64,000 bases of DNA from Metaphire vulgaris (taxonomy: Eukaryota; Annelida; Clitellata; Crassiclitellata; Megascolecidae): the NCBI GenBank assembly GCA_018105865.1, contig CM030861.1:13521637-13585636 (forward strand), given 5' to 3'. Under the pieces are notes generated by a model. The model was given only the letters and a program-made list of their open reading frames with translations. It was not told the DNA's origin and searched no databases. The position numbers were made by a program, and so were the translations under genes. Positions 1-13,029 of this stretch are shown here, piece after piece (position 1 is the stretch's first letter; the number at the start of each line of letters is the position of its first letter).

Positions 1-476
1 CAGAAACTTTCCCGCCTTTCCATTGGCCGGAGGACAATATATTCCGTAATTAAGACCATCCGTCAGTTTCTACAAAATCATCAACTCTGTCGTTTAGTAG
101 AAGCTCTTCTATTATTCATATTCTGATAATTATGTTTAATCTATTAGCTTAGTAAGAATGATCACAGTTACTGCATAATATTTAGGTCTGCTATTGCTAT
201 AATCATACCTGTCTATTAGAAGATGCTTTTGAAGTTTTGATTAAAATAGATCTATGAGAGTAATTATTCCAGAAGATGACGCCGATCGATACTAACGCTA
301 CCAATTGTGTCCAGAATGTGTTGCTTGAACGACCATATAGTGTCCGTTAGATCCTGCTTCAGAGTTTTCTATACAGAAAAATAACATAATATAGGAAAAT
401 ATTTAGGTGCATTCTCAACAGTGTAGCATCTGAAAACGAACAGCGTTTATCGCAGCTGTTTTACCATGCAGAAGAG

Positions 477-674
477 CAGGGGCGGCGCTAGGGGGGGTGG
501 GTCCGCGGGTCCGGACCCACCCAGTCTCGGGCAGGGACACCCGAGCAAATCGTGCAAATCTGCAGAGAAATTATGATTTGGTGTGGGGTGATAGGGAGGG
601 GTAGTCTGAGCCTGGTCCTCGTTGTGTAGATTACATTAGACCCACCCAACCAACAAAACCCAGCGCCGCCCCTG
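477..674. mobile_element. Short inverted-repeat element (hAT-like MITE)
   Basis: The ends CAGGGGCGGCGCTAGG and its near-perfect reverse complement (CCCAGCGCCGCCCCTG) enclose about 198 bp. I see no matching 8-bp target duplication, so the family call rests on the ends alone. Confidence 0.55.
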
Positions 675-1441
675 TAGCCTACTGTAGCACTAGTCCTTGC
701 TTTGTCCAATTTCAAACAGGGTATCAATTTTATAATATTTTTGTGGTCTTTAAAACCTGTAATACAAGAAACCAGCTCTCTTAAGCGCCATCTTATCTCT
801 CGATTGATTTTTTAGACATTTCACAGAGAATAGATTTCTGAAAGACTTTGTATAGTGTCGTTTCAAATGGCTCATTATTTTTCGTGGCATTTCGAAAGCT
901 CTAGAAAAAAAATTGAGTCATAATATATTGACAATTCTAGTACGGTCTGACACAGCAAAGATGGGGACACAAGAATATGTGGTTTTAATTCGTTTCATCA
1001 CTCTTCTGAATTTTTGCATATCTATAGCCTAGTGAGAAGAGTTAATTATTGATAACCACGACCTTACGGCGTTCATGACAGACGGCTTGCGGTATTACCT
1101 GGAGACTTTCCGTGAAAATTACCTGGATTCTTAAGTCAGGTATCTTCACGAAGATGGAAATCTCCTCTTTTTCATCGCCAGTGTCTGACGGTGCAGACAG
1201 CTGCGAACGAAGACCAGTTGCCATTTGCTGGAATAAAAGCAAAATAGATGAGACGCAGATTAAGGAACTCGGATTCCTTTTGAATCTGGAAACTTCGACT
1301 TTATGCTTTTCCTTTAAAAACTGCAGCTGCTATTGTTGTTGGTCTTTCACATCAACAATAAATGAGAACAATAGAAGTAAAAACAGAGATGGCTTCATTT
1401 ACTATTGCAGTTTATCAGCAGCTGTCTTGAAATGCTCTTCC

Positions 1442-1527
<86 letters not shown>

Positions 1528-1552
1528 GAAAGAAGAAGAAGAAGAAGAAGAA
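1442..1552. repeat. (AAT)n followed by (GAA)n microsatellite
   Basis: About 85 bp of AAT units pass into about 22 bp of GAA units. The open frames across it (poly-Asn, poly-Tyr or poly-Ile) are products of the repeat, not genes. Confidence 0.95.
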
Positions 1553-1619
1553 GCATTTGAGACAATTTATTGCATAAAATGTTTGTCTTCTGAAACGATG
1601 AAGCTTCGTAGGTTGTGAG

Positions 1620-1872
1620 TATTGGCGTATTGCCACTGGGAGAGAGGGGCACGGGGGGGGTGGGAACGGGGCTGCCTCTATTCTGACCGGGACCGATCGT
1701 GAGAGTTTCGCTAAACCGTTGATAAATTTCGGGGGTTTGGAAGAATGATCGAAGAGAATGCGCCAATGCGGGAAGAACTTCTTGACGACCATTTTTGCTT
1801 GTCAGAGACTTTTTGCCCGAAAATGTTGATGACCCTCCCCCACCCCATTCCAAAACCCTGGCTACGCCACTG
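1620..1872. mobile_element. hAT-like MITE
   Basis: Left end TATTGGCGTATTGCCACTGG and right end CCCTGGCTACGCCACTG are related inverted ends. The flanking octamers GTTGTGAG (1612-1619) and TTTGCGAG (1873-1880) match at 6 of 8, suggesting an old target duplication. Confidence 0.6.
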
Positions 1873-1999
1873 TTTGCGAGATTATTAAAACTTATTCACG
1901 CTTCATTGAAAATCTTATTGTAAACAACTTGGGAACAGCGCAGGTAAAGTTATCTGTACAGGTAATCTATGGCATTCTGTGTTGCTACAGTCAAGTCAA

Positions 2000-3260
2000 A
2001 GTCAAAGTCCTTCCAGAGCCTCGGGGGTTCATAGGGCGGCGCTGATCTCCGTCTCTATAGCCCTCAGCCAGGCGTGCAATGCCACGGATACGGGGCTAGT
2101 CGGCCCGCTAGTGTATCGCGTAGCGTACCTGTTTGACTTATCGCAGAGATTTTTTTACCACTGCTCCTCATTTTACCACCGCGAAAAAGGCTGAGTCGAC
2201 CTTTAGGGCTCCTGTATCAAGGTTCCTGGTGCGGTAAAACAGACCAATAAGACTCACCTTTAGCAGGTCAACAGCCTCAGGACAGGTGAGTTTGTTAATC
2301 ATTAAAACTCTCACCTGTTTAATAAATCATTTCAGAAACGATTTCATTATGGATCTTATGCGAAGACGAGATAACTGATATTTTGATTTATAACCTGAGG
2401 TAATCTTAGAATTTGCTTAACAATACTGCTAAGCAATACAAGCGCAATATTAAAAGATGTATCGACTCAACCAGTCAAGGTATCTACACAGGCCTGCTTG
2501 CCTTAAGTCTGTACGCTGGCTTTGAACGGTGTTGACTTTGCCGCTATTAAACAATATCAATGATTTTCTCGACTGTAGCAATGTATGCCTTTGCCTCTAG
2601 ACGTACAAAAGCAATGCGGCTTTTTCACGCTTGAATTGCCACACGAGGACTTTCGAGACAACGACAACAGTCGACTGAATTAGCGCAAAACAAACGAATA
2701 CCTTGCGTCTGCAGTTCTTCTTCTATAAGTGTAAATGCATTCGGCGTTTCGCAGCCAAAATGGGTGTTTACTACGTCGGATCCTTTGCAGAAGTCAAATG
2801 GCGGGTGATTCAGAGATCCCCGAGGGGAATAATGTATGTATGTACGTCGTATCTTAATATTAAAGAAAAGGCAGCTTGTTGATGCTTCGTTCTTGTACGG
2901 TTCAAAGCGCTGATGTAACATAACGTATCTGGTTCCTATATCCTCCTGAGTGTGTCGTGAGCAGAAATATTTCACGCATCGCTGAAGAGAAAGCGTTAGG
3001 TTAGCAAAACATGACCGGTTATTGGTCGACCTGGGTCCTAAATCACCGTAGAAGACAACGATGGTCGACCTCCGACCGACGTTTAGGGCTCTGTGCTCAG
3101 ATGGTCGACGGCCGAGAGAGAGAGAGACAGACAGAGACACAGAGACAGAGGTAGAGGCAGAGGCAGAGACAGACAGAGACAGAGACAGAGGTAGAGGCAG
3201 AGGCAGAGACAGACAGAGACAGAGACAGACAGAGACAGACAGACAGAGCGTTAAGACGTG
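2000..3260. other. No convincing gene; GC-rich segment and GACAGA-type repeats
   Basis: An open minus frame of 171 codons (2625-3140) has no recognisable motif or supporting splice structure. From about 3118 to 3249 there are imperfect GACAGA/GGCAGA repeats. Confidence 0.6.
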
Positions 3261-4233
3261 TCTTTCATAGAACTGATTTATTGCTTTTAAATGACAAAAA
3301 ACTTTTTCTGTGAATAAACAGTAAATGTTTCGAAGCGAAGTCGATTTGCTTTACAAACGGCAGTATACAAACGCCTAAGAAGTAGCTACTTGTATCGAGA
3401 GAGTCCACGAGATTTTGTTATACTTTTAGTGTGTTATATTTAGTTAGCATGGTATTTGTAGGGGAAGGGGGGTAGAGTTCCTCTGCACTGCTTTATGCTG
3501 GAATTAACTTCTTTTGCTAACTTATGCAGCATGATGGAACAATTGAAAATTCTTTCACCAAACTGGTCTTATATCATATGTAGGTGAATTTCCTATCAAT
3601 GTAATTATTTTGCTCTAAATATCTGCCAGAGAAAGTGTGTTCCAGGAGAGACACGAGCGATTACTACAGACTCTGCCATTTTCGGCATTTTGCTGGCATT
3701 GGAGTCGTTTGATGGAAGAAGGCAATATCTGTGTTTTAGAACCAGATTTGTTTCTCTTCTAAAGGAGATTCCTGGAGATGATGATGATGATGATGATGAT
3801 GATGATCACACGTTCTGTTGATCAGACGTTGCTTTTCGAAGTGTACGGATGCTGCCCCTCTCGGTCCAGGGCACAGCATTGGCCGTTGGCAGAGTGTGGA
3901 GGAAACGGTCCGTTTTCGGCTGTCGTAGGCTCTGCTCTCGCCGTGGCGCAAACACTGATAAGCCCCCTCGGTCAGAAGGCAAAGAGTGTCTGCCGGTGAA
4001 GTCTTCGATGGCTGTCGATTGGTTCTTAGTGGAACGATTGTTGTTTTCAATGCTGTGTGTGTGTTGATGTGTGGCTAATGGCTAATTGGCTATGGTCGTC
4101 TTGTGAACTGCTTACGGCTGTTTCCTTCCGCTTTGATCTTTCTTTTCTTGCGTTCTGACCTCGGAAGAGTTTTTAGGATTTTCCGCAGAATTCCTTTGGT
4201 TTCGACCAGGTCCTGTCGCCGGTGTCCAACGGG

Positions 4234-5039
4234 TTATTTTGTATGCTGTAAAAAAGACGATATCGGCGGATGAGTCTGAGATGGAAGCATTGTGGGCGCC
4301 AGGCTGCAACTGAAATAGGAAATTCTGCAACAGAAGAGAGAGACTAGGATGAATAAATTCAGTAGAATTCCTAAAAACGTATTATTCGATCGTTTTAGCT
4401 GCGAACAGTGTTGACATTTGATCGAGGTCACAGATGAACGCACAGAATGTCCATGCAGTGGACGGCAGTCTTCAACTGAGATGATGACCGATTAGGACCA
4501 CCAACCTGTTGTGATGTGACGCAGCAGTCGACAATATCAGGGCGGAGATTACAACGACAAGTGAGACGACCACAATGACCGAAGTGCCTACAATGAAGAG
4601 AGTCAACTAAAAAAAATAGAAATTAGGTCAGGTCATTGGGTCATCAACCGGATGAGGCAGGGTATGAGCCTCCTGAGGGGAGGGCGGATACACCTCATGA
4701 CGTCATCGCGCCTTCGTCCTTTCTTAGTTTAATATTTCCAGACTGGATTCGTCTAAATTGTGACGTAATCATTTTGATGAAAACTGTTATATTTATTAAG
4801 CACCAACTATAGGACCTGTTACTTACCGCTCTCATACAGTCTTCTATATCAGTCTCGATTGTTAGCTCTCTCTCAACTGCGACAACACCCAATATAGCCA
4901 CAGCGTTATCATAGATGGTCCAAGAAAACTGAGAAGATATAAGTTTATGCGTGTGTTTGTGTGTGTGTGGGGGGGTTAACTCTTGAATATATAAGAGCTA
5001 ACAACAGCCATATAAATGGTCGTTATCGCACGTGAAGTC

Positions 5040-5087
<48 letters not shown>

Positions 5088-6890
5088 GTAAATAATAAGT
5101 ATTAGTTTAAGTTTAATTTATATGATTAAGATACATATATATGCTTATATATATTATCGTATATGCTGTCATATATATATCGTATATATTATCGGCATAT
5201 ATATGAGCATATATATCTATACATATATATAATGATGTTCATATATATATACACAGTATATATTATATATATATTATATATGTGTGTCAATAACTGCGTA
5301 TGTAGTCTTCCTGAATATACTGCATAGTGTATGGACTATGGAATCTTGACATAATATATTATAATAATACCAAAGGAAAATTCGAAACTTGGAGAATCTG
5401 CTTCGGTCGTCGACACTTCACTCTCATCTGAAATCAACGACCAAAGAGAACGTCAAACATTTTCCCTGTTCAACTATAAAAGCTAAATCAAGTTCTCGTC
5501 AAACCTCCTATTTTCTATTTTCTATTATAATTATGGCTTAGGCTTTGGATCAATTATGGCAGAGCCCCTGCATGACGCCCTTCTGCAATTGGTGTTTATA
5601 ATAAAGACCGTGCTCTCTGCGCCACTGTTTGCATCGATTGGAAATGGAATCAAAGCGCTATACAAATATATGATATGTAATATAACGTAACACTGTTCGC
5701 GTACTTGTCAAACAGCTGCCAAAGGTTCCTTCCCAGAATGACCCGCGGCAAACGACTTCCCATGTGTCCATGTTGCTGCTGCTGCTGCTGCTGCTGCAAC
5801 CGAAGGTGGCTACCTGGTCGTTGTGACGGATCCATCCGCCAGGTGGCGGGATGAGCGATGGACATCCAACGGCTAAAAAGAACACAAATACAGACACACT
5901 GCATCCCCAATGCATTCTATGCTCTCAGTCAGTAAATAAGTAAGTAAGTCGACCGTAGAGACGAAGACTGACCTTCAAGCTTCAACAGGAAGTTGACGGT
6001 TTTTCCCGGAAGTTGTCGTCCGCCGATCAACCGGATCTCGGTCGTCGCGTCGCTGGTCACGTGCACCGCCCGCGTCCTTCCGGTTTCCTCCGCAGATGGT
6101 CGAGCTACTCCTCATCCTCCTCCTGCCCCTCCTCCATTCGCGAATCGTTGCGTAGACCCTACAGGTGAACCCGTCTCCTCCTCCTCCTCCTCCTCTCGAT
6201 GTCGTGACCTTTGAACTCTCCGGGGTGAAGTCGACGAGGGTGATGTTGATCCGCTGACCAGGAAGGGCCTCGACGGTCCAGGGGCTGTTCGAGGCGCCAC
6301 ATCCGCTCTGAGCGGCGGAAGCGATGCTCGACAGATAAACCGTTCGGTTGATGAGTATGATTGGCGGCTGAGGCTGACAATGGCTGATGGGATCTGGTGC
6401 TGAAACTAACGCCATCTGCTGTCATTGACACGCACTGGTGATTTATATAGCGCCTTTCGGTTAATTACTTGTATTTTGGCACTTATGTATGTATTAGGCT
6501 GTAGACTTTCGAGAGTCTCTTTTAAAAATATAAACTTGCTAAAAATGTTGATAAGTTCTAATTTAAAAGATCGATTAATTAGATGCAAATAGGTTTCGTT
6601 GTCACCTTTAATACAGGTATAAGCGACTTCCAGGTAGGATTTGAGGTCATTGTGACACGGAGTGGACTGTGGGAAGTGCTCGTCCAGCACCCGGACGCTG
6701 CACTCTTTCCTTCCGGAACAGAATCCGTCCATCGTTCCGATGACGTCATGCGAGCAGCCGACGTAACCGAAGTCCTCTCTCACGCACCTGTTGATGCGCA
6801 TGCGCCCGTAGAAAGCGCGCGAAACGACCACCAGTTCGTCGTAACCATGACAACTGGCGCGAAAGTATTCCGACTGACAGACGGACTGTT
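4234..6890 (-). CDS. Receptor gene A: SUEL lectin, CUB-like, sushi-like, single transmembrane protein (5' end not found)
   Basis: Probable cell-surface type I membrane protein. I join five minus-strand exons: 6890-6606, 6399-5973, 5872-5705, 4587-4506 and 4309-4234 (TAA stop). Exon 1 here encodes a SUEL/galactose-binding-lectin domain (RAFYGRM, then paired Cys, then LKSYLEVAYTC). Exon 2 is CUB-like (CGASNSPWTVEALPGQRINI, later RAVHVTSDATTEIRL). Exon 3 is sushi/CCP-like (GCP...C...VVCRG..W.G..GSC). Exon 4 is one hydrophobic helix (SVIVVVSLVVVISALILST). Exon 5 is a short tail ending FLQHTK. Intron phases are 1,1,1,2, identical to gene B. The exon carrying the start codon and signal peptide was not found upstream of 6890. 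The CUB exon has a frame inconsistency around 6090-6150 (427 nt where a multiple of 3 is needed). The sushi exon carries a (CAG/CTG) microsatellite coding seven Ser. No ligand is inferred beyond possible carbohydrate binding. Confidence 0.72.
5041..5285. repeat. (TA)n microsatellite and AT-rich tract
   Basis: A 45-bp pure TA run is followed by about 200 bp of interrupted ATATAT and TATGCATAT-like sequence. It lies in the intron between the transmembrane and sushi exons of receptor gene A. Confidence 0.85.
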
Positions 6891-9253
6891 CTAAGGAACA
6901 GACGACACATAGATGGAGTGTGTCTACCTCGAGTATTGTAATTCTTTGGGGTCGTTAGATTTGACTAAAACCTTCACTTTGGCATCATGAGAATTTGACA
7001 ACAGCGGCAACACACGCCCACTTTTTTCTAGATCTACGGTCACGTGAGATGAATTGCTGAATGACCGATGATGATTAATATTGAGAGCAAATGAACGGAC
7101 GAATGAATTATTTAGTGAATTAATTATATTTTAGCAAAAGGTACGAAGTGATGGGGGGGGAGAAAGAGAGAGAGAGAGCTTGGTGGGGTAGGTGGATGGT
7201 GTTGGGGTGGATGTCACATGTACCATCATTCCATGAGAGTCTGTCGCAGTAAATAATTTTCTGCATCATCATCATCATCATCATCATCCGTGACTTGCTT
7301 TATGATTAAACCGATATCGTCAACGAGATTTTTGCGCGGGAGGAGGAGGAGAAGGGGACTGTGGATGGGGAGTCATTGGGGGTGGGGAGGGCAGGAGAAC
7401 CGACTGTCGCCGGAAGATACCTTTGAGAACGGGGTTAAGAGGGAGAGGGGGTTGGGACCGAAGTCTCGCTAATGGTACATAAGCTTTTAATGGAAATCAT
7501 TTAGCTTTGCATGCTTTGCAATGGCTTTTCAGAGAGGTTCCTCATAAAGCAGCCATTAATGGAGATTTATCAACAATAATTGCAGAATTCATTGAATTCT
7601 GAAAATTTCCTCTGGTAAACATTTTTATGACTTTTAGGTTCCTTTCTCAGCCATTAATGTAGATTTATCCTCTCCTCTCCTCCTCCCTCTCCTTGAATTC
7701 TGAAAATTTCCTCCCTAAACATTTCCCTCCTCCCTCCCTCCCTCTCCCTCTCCCTCTCCCTCTCCCTCTCCCTCTCCCTCTCCCTCTCCCTCTCCCTCTC
7801 CCTCTCCCTTCCTCTTCAAAATCTTCGTCCCACTTCCCGACCAAAACAGAAGCTCTTGAAAATGTAGGGAGGATGCAACTGCTTTGGAGAGGAAACTCTG
7901 GCGGTCGGGAATTAATCAGAGGCGCCATCTGTTGTCTGATGGCGACCGGCGATCTTTTCAGTTGTCAGGCGATTCGCCAGATGGCGGACAGAGCACACGC
8001 TGTGAATACATTGGAATTGAAATCATTCAAGTGACATGTTCAGAGACGTCGTTCGTTTTCAACTTTTCAACTGTTTTAAAACACGCGTCTTCCTTCTATT
8101 ATTCGTTTTACTCAAACGGCATCTGCATGTGACTGGATCGCCGGTCTTCTGCTCTTTAAATTTTTGCCATAATCCTAGGTCTTGAGCCAATTATAATTAT
8201 TATAGGAATATATATTCTGTGATTTATTCCATATAAAACTCTAGACTTCTGTAGCGACACAATGTCTACATTTCACAGATTATTTATCCCAGGTGTGCAC
8301 AGGAAACAGCCACTCTTCCCCCATGCAGAAGAAGTGATCCTGAGGACAATCTTTATCCGCGTGAAATAGATTGGAAATCCCATTTACAGTTATTGTATAA
8401 CGAGATTTCTCAGCATCGATTTGAAAGCATATTGACACTCAGACCAACTGATGGTCCCTGATATTCAATTTGGATGGGCGGAGGAGGGGAAGATGTAGGG
8501 ACATGAGAGTCTAAAGCTTCCAGCGACCGACACTGAGAGATTCAGTGAGACGAGAATCTCATCGGAAATCAGATATGTAAACGAGATTTCGCGAGATTTG
8601 ATCTTCGATTGACAGTTTTAACGACGGCTTCTATTCGCCGACACGTCGAGCCTCGTTCTGAGTTGCGGCGGCGGCGGCGGAGGGGAGAGGCCTAAGAAAT
8701 CAAATCAACAGAGAGAGAGGAAGAAGGCGTGGTGGTCAAATCAGCTGACTTCTGTGTGAAGACTTCTGCGCAACTGATACAGTGTAGACTTCAATTAATT
8801 ATTACCTATGTGTCGTAATGTATTGCTTCAAAAAATTCACTGAAATTCGGGAAATATCAGAATATTATTCTTTTAAACCTGGATTTATCCCTGCCCCCAC
8901 CCCACTCTTTCTCCTCCGCCTTCTCGATAAAAACAAAGCCAAGGGAAGTCCCTGGTGGGCGGAAATTATAACGCATATATATATATATATATATATATAA
9001 TTCATGGGGAAGTAGAGAAATTCCATTTTCCGTTGGACCAGAAGAAGTCCTCAATTTCAAAGCGAAGTCTGACTCTGTGAAACGTCACTTTAAACTCACT
9101 TTGATTTCGCTTTAAACCAGAATCTACTGCTGACGCTTATGCCGAGAGATTAAGTAATGTATATAGCGCCTTTAATATGTCTCTAGCACTCTCCACTCAG
9201 ATTAGCAACATCGATGTTTGATGAAATTGTCAGCCAGTTGCTTTCACTCCATC

Positions 9254-9311
<58 letters not shown>

Positions 9312-9497
9312 CTTTCTCTCTCATCTCTCTCTCTCTCTCTCTCAACGACCTTCGTCTCTGATTTCGATTACCTTTGTTCATGACATCACAGTGACGTCAC
9401 TTACCGATTTCGTTGGCGGCAAAAAGGTCGGCGCAGAAAGAATAACGAAGGAAGTCGACGACGACGACGACGACGACGACGACAAGAGACCACATTG

Positions 9498-9528
<31 letters not shown>

Positions 9529-10066
9529 CGCTGCTAAGATACCGACATCGCTCTGAAAAGACGTCGGCGCCTCGTTCTCGAGTACAGCGAAAAGCGACGT
9601 GGTCACGTGACTCGGAGCGCTCGGTCGGTGGTCACGAGGTCATAGGAGACAAACGTTGACTGCCACCTGTCGATCGCAAAATTCATTTATGCAGCACCTC
9701 TGGTTTTTTCAAAACTAGAATTTACAAAACGGAATAGCAAAGAGAGGGAGGGAGTTTGAATTGATGACGAAGAGAAACTTTCCTATTAAGACGTTTAGCG
9801 AAGACAGAACTCTCTCTCCGATGTAATCGAGACTTATTCCTCACTTTATTCAAGACAATAGTTGCGCACTTCTATAGCGCCGGTTCCAATACTCGAACAG
9901 AGATCAACCGGAGTGGAAAACAACATCAGATGGAAGAGATCGATTTAACTGGAAAAGGTCTTATCAGTCTTTTTGGTTTCACTTGTTCTTCGCCAGGCAA
10001 AGCGATCGTTTCGCTTTCATTCGCTAGATGGCAGTATGGTCATTCACTTATCCATGTACAACAACA

Positions 10067-10139
<73 letters not shown>

Positions 10140-10270
10140 TTTGTAACAGCAGTAGTAGTACCACCAGTGGTGGTAGTAGTAGTAGTAGTAAAAGCAGTAG
10201 TTGCAGCAGTAGTAGCAGTAGCAGTAGTAGTAGCAGCAGTAGCAGCAGTAGCAGCAGCAGCAGCAGCAGT

Positions 10271-10301
<31 letters not shown>

Positions 10302-10309
10302 GTAGCAGC

Positions 10310-10341
<32 letters not shown>

Positions 10342-10348
10342 TAGCAGC

Positions 10349-10393
<45 letters not shown>

Positions 10394-10602
10394 CAGTCAT
10401 CATCATCATCATAGCCTTCTGTTCGGTCTCTAATTCTTAAGCGTCTTTGAAGTCGAACCATCGATGAGTTAGGTTGTCTGTCATTGGTCAATCTGTTGCT
10501 AGGAGACGCGATTCGAATGTCAACCCGTCACTCATTGGTCAGATAGCCGTCTGCGATTACTTTCTCAGTCGACAGAGGACGTTAGCACGTGACCAGACGA
10601 CT

Positions 10603-10677
<75 letters not shown>

Positions 10678-11857
10678 AAATGATTCATATATATATATAT
10701 CAAAATGAATTCATTGAGAATATATATAATATCTGCCTGAATCTGTCTGTTCAAATGTTTCAGGAACTGTTCAGCTCTCTCTATCTATCTATCTATCTCT
10801 GTCTGTTTTTCAAAAAATGTTTAAAAGGAACTGTTCCCCTCCTCCCTCTGCTCCTCCCTCTTAGTCCACTTCCATTCCGAACAAAGGGATCATTCACAGC
10901 TATTTCATCTGTAGACTGTCGCTCTCGATAGGAATCATATATATATATATCGATCGCGTTCCCCTTTTCTTCATCTCTTCCCAAACGGACACCGGTCGCG
11001 TATATATATATGGATGGGGAATCCATTCTCCAAAATGATTCCACCACCCTCTTCATCGTTTTTGCGATTCTTTTAATAGTACGATTACCCACCACCCCAC
11101 CCACCCCCTTCCCCGCCCCTATATCCTTCCGATGGACTACGTTCTGCGTTGTTGTAGTCGTCCACTGCGCATGCGCGACAAACAGCAGGGCGCATAATTA
11201 TCTACTCTGCAGCGACCGTCGATCGAAAGATGGACGATTTTGTTACAACGAAACTGAACTAGGTCGACCCTCCCCTCCCTCTTTCCCTCCCTCTCCTCGC
11301 TCTCAGAGCGCCTGTTGGAGGTCGGATGTCCCTCCTTTCCCCCTCAGGAAATTGGGTTTACGGATGCAATGATCGAAAGTGAAACGAAGGAAAGAGATGC
11401 TGTTTGTTCTGCAAACGTAGTTTCTTCTCTCTGTTCAACATTTGCGACAGCAAAAGACGCTGCTGCTGAAGAGAGCGCATGGTCGCCACAGATGCCCCTG
11501 CATGAGGAGCAAGGCAGCAGCAGCAGCAGCAGATACAGACAGCGTCAAAGGACGGAGACAGCAGAGCTGCTGCCTGCTGCTGCTGCTGCCGCCGCCGCTG
11601 CTGCTGTAGGATAAACACGGGATTATGTCGTTGACATCGACACAAGGTAAGTGTTGCTCTCTTTTGTTTTCTCATTCCGCCAACTCTTTTGAGGAGACTT
11701 ACTTGACAAAATGACAACGACCACGTCGGACGATGATAGTCATACCGTCATTCTGTCAATCAGTCAATCAATCAAGTAATCAATCAAATCTTCTATAGCA
11801 TCTACCTCGTTGATTCAATTGCCAAACGGATTCGTGAATGTGGCGCCAATATAATAT

Positions 11858-11920
<63 letters not shown>

Positions 11921-12600
11921 AATGAATCAAAAGTACAGGCAATAAATATATTTAAGAGAGGACAGTTGCCATCTTGAACTTACTTAATTTAGTAACGATG
12001 ATTTCTATAATCTTTTAAAATACTTTTGCAATCGGTGAGTATTTATGAAAGTGAAAGTTCTTGCTGTGTGTGTGTTTGAGATAAATGTTAGTTCGTATCT
12101 TTCTTTGATTCTAAAATGAATTTCTCTTTTTAGAAACTGAAGTGAAACACTCTTTGAGAGAGAGACAGATTTCTCTTCCATTTATCTTTGACTATCATTT
12201 CGGTTATTTGTCTTTTCACTCGAGTTCACTTCGGCGGTTCATTTCGTCCACAAAGGCCGCTCTTGTTCCTCTTCTTCCCCTCCCCCCTCTCTTTTTCTCT
12301 CTCTCTCTCTCTCTTTCCCGTGAGATTTCCAGGCCGATTAGCTTCTCATCAGCGCTGAATCTCTCGCGTCTTCCACCGACCCATTTCCGAAATGGAAAAG
12401 CGTCTATGCTAATATTTGAACGCCATTAAACTTTGAAGCTCAGAGACTCTAAAACAACGTCAGAGACGACGAATTAAAAGCATACAAATAAGCATTTCTA
12501 GTTGATACAGTGCATAATGCATATACACAGTGTACAACTGTACATGTGCAGTAAATAGTGAAAAGCATTCAAACTTTTTATTGTGGTTTTTGCTAAGAAA
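6891..12600. other. Intergenic region between the divergent receptor genes; microsatellite-rich
   Basis: This should contain the missing first exon(s) and promoters of both receptor genes, but I could not place them. Visible repeats: hexamer (CCCTCT)n 7733-7810, (AT)n 8974-8998, (CT)n 9256-9343, (GAC)n 9455-9483, compound trinucleotides 10062-10412, (CT)n-(TA)n 10607-10674 and (AT)n 11862-11914. Confidence 0.6.
10062..10412. repeat. Compound trinucleotide array (CTA)n-(AGT)n-(AGC)n-(AGT)n-(CAT)n
   Basis: About 350 bp of successive, related three-base repeats. Long poly-Ser, poly-Thr or poly-Leu frames through it are artefacts of the repeat. Confidence 0.93.
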
Positions 12601-12660
12601 TAAAGAGAATGGAAGAAGCAATTGAGGACTTCTGTCTAATAATCTTTCTTTGTCTTTTAG

Positions 12661-12972
12661 AAGATCGAAGACCAATTCCCAGGCTGATCGGAGTCCACTC
12701 AACAGGCTCACTTTCCTTCGGCAGATGGAAGGGAGAGGGGGCGGGGGAGGGGGAGTGGAGTGGAAGACAGGAAAAGCGACCAGTGGTCGTTTCGAGCGTC
12801 TTTGTTCTGCTGATGACAGTCTCCGTCACTCTGCCTGACCACAGTAAGTGACAATTGTCATCGGATGAGTGACGCTAAGACATTCGGCAAATTATTCAAC
12901 TCATGATAATAATCTACTTTTGCAACTATCTTGACACTGCCATCGTTTGAATCTACAATTAGAGATGATGAT

Positions 12973-13029
<57 letters not shown>

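Noticed and set aside
2625..3140. 171-codon minus ORF
   Set aside because: No recognisable domain, partly overlaps a GACAGA repeat, and no splice signals support it.
7665..7928. Arg-Gly rich minus ORF
   Set aside because: Product of the (CCCTCT)n repeat, not a gene.
10028..10414. Long poly-Ser/Thr and poly-Ala/Val frames
   Set aside because: They are translations of a trinucleotide array with no unique sequence and no splice context.
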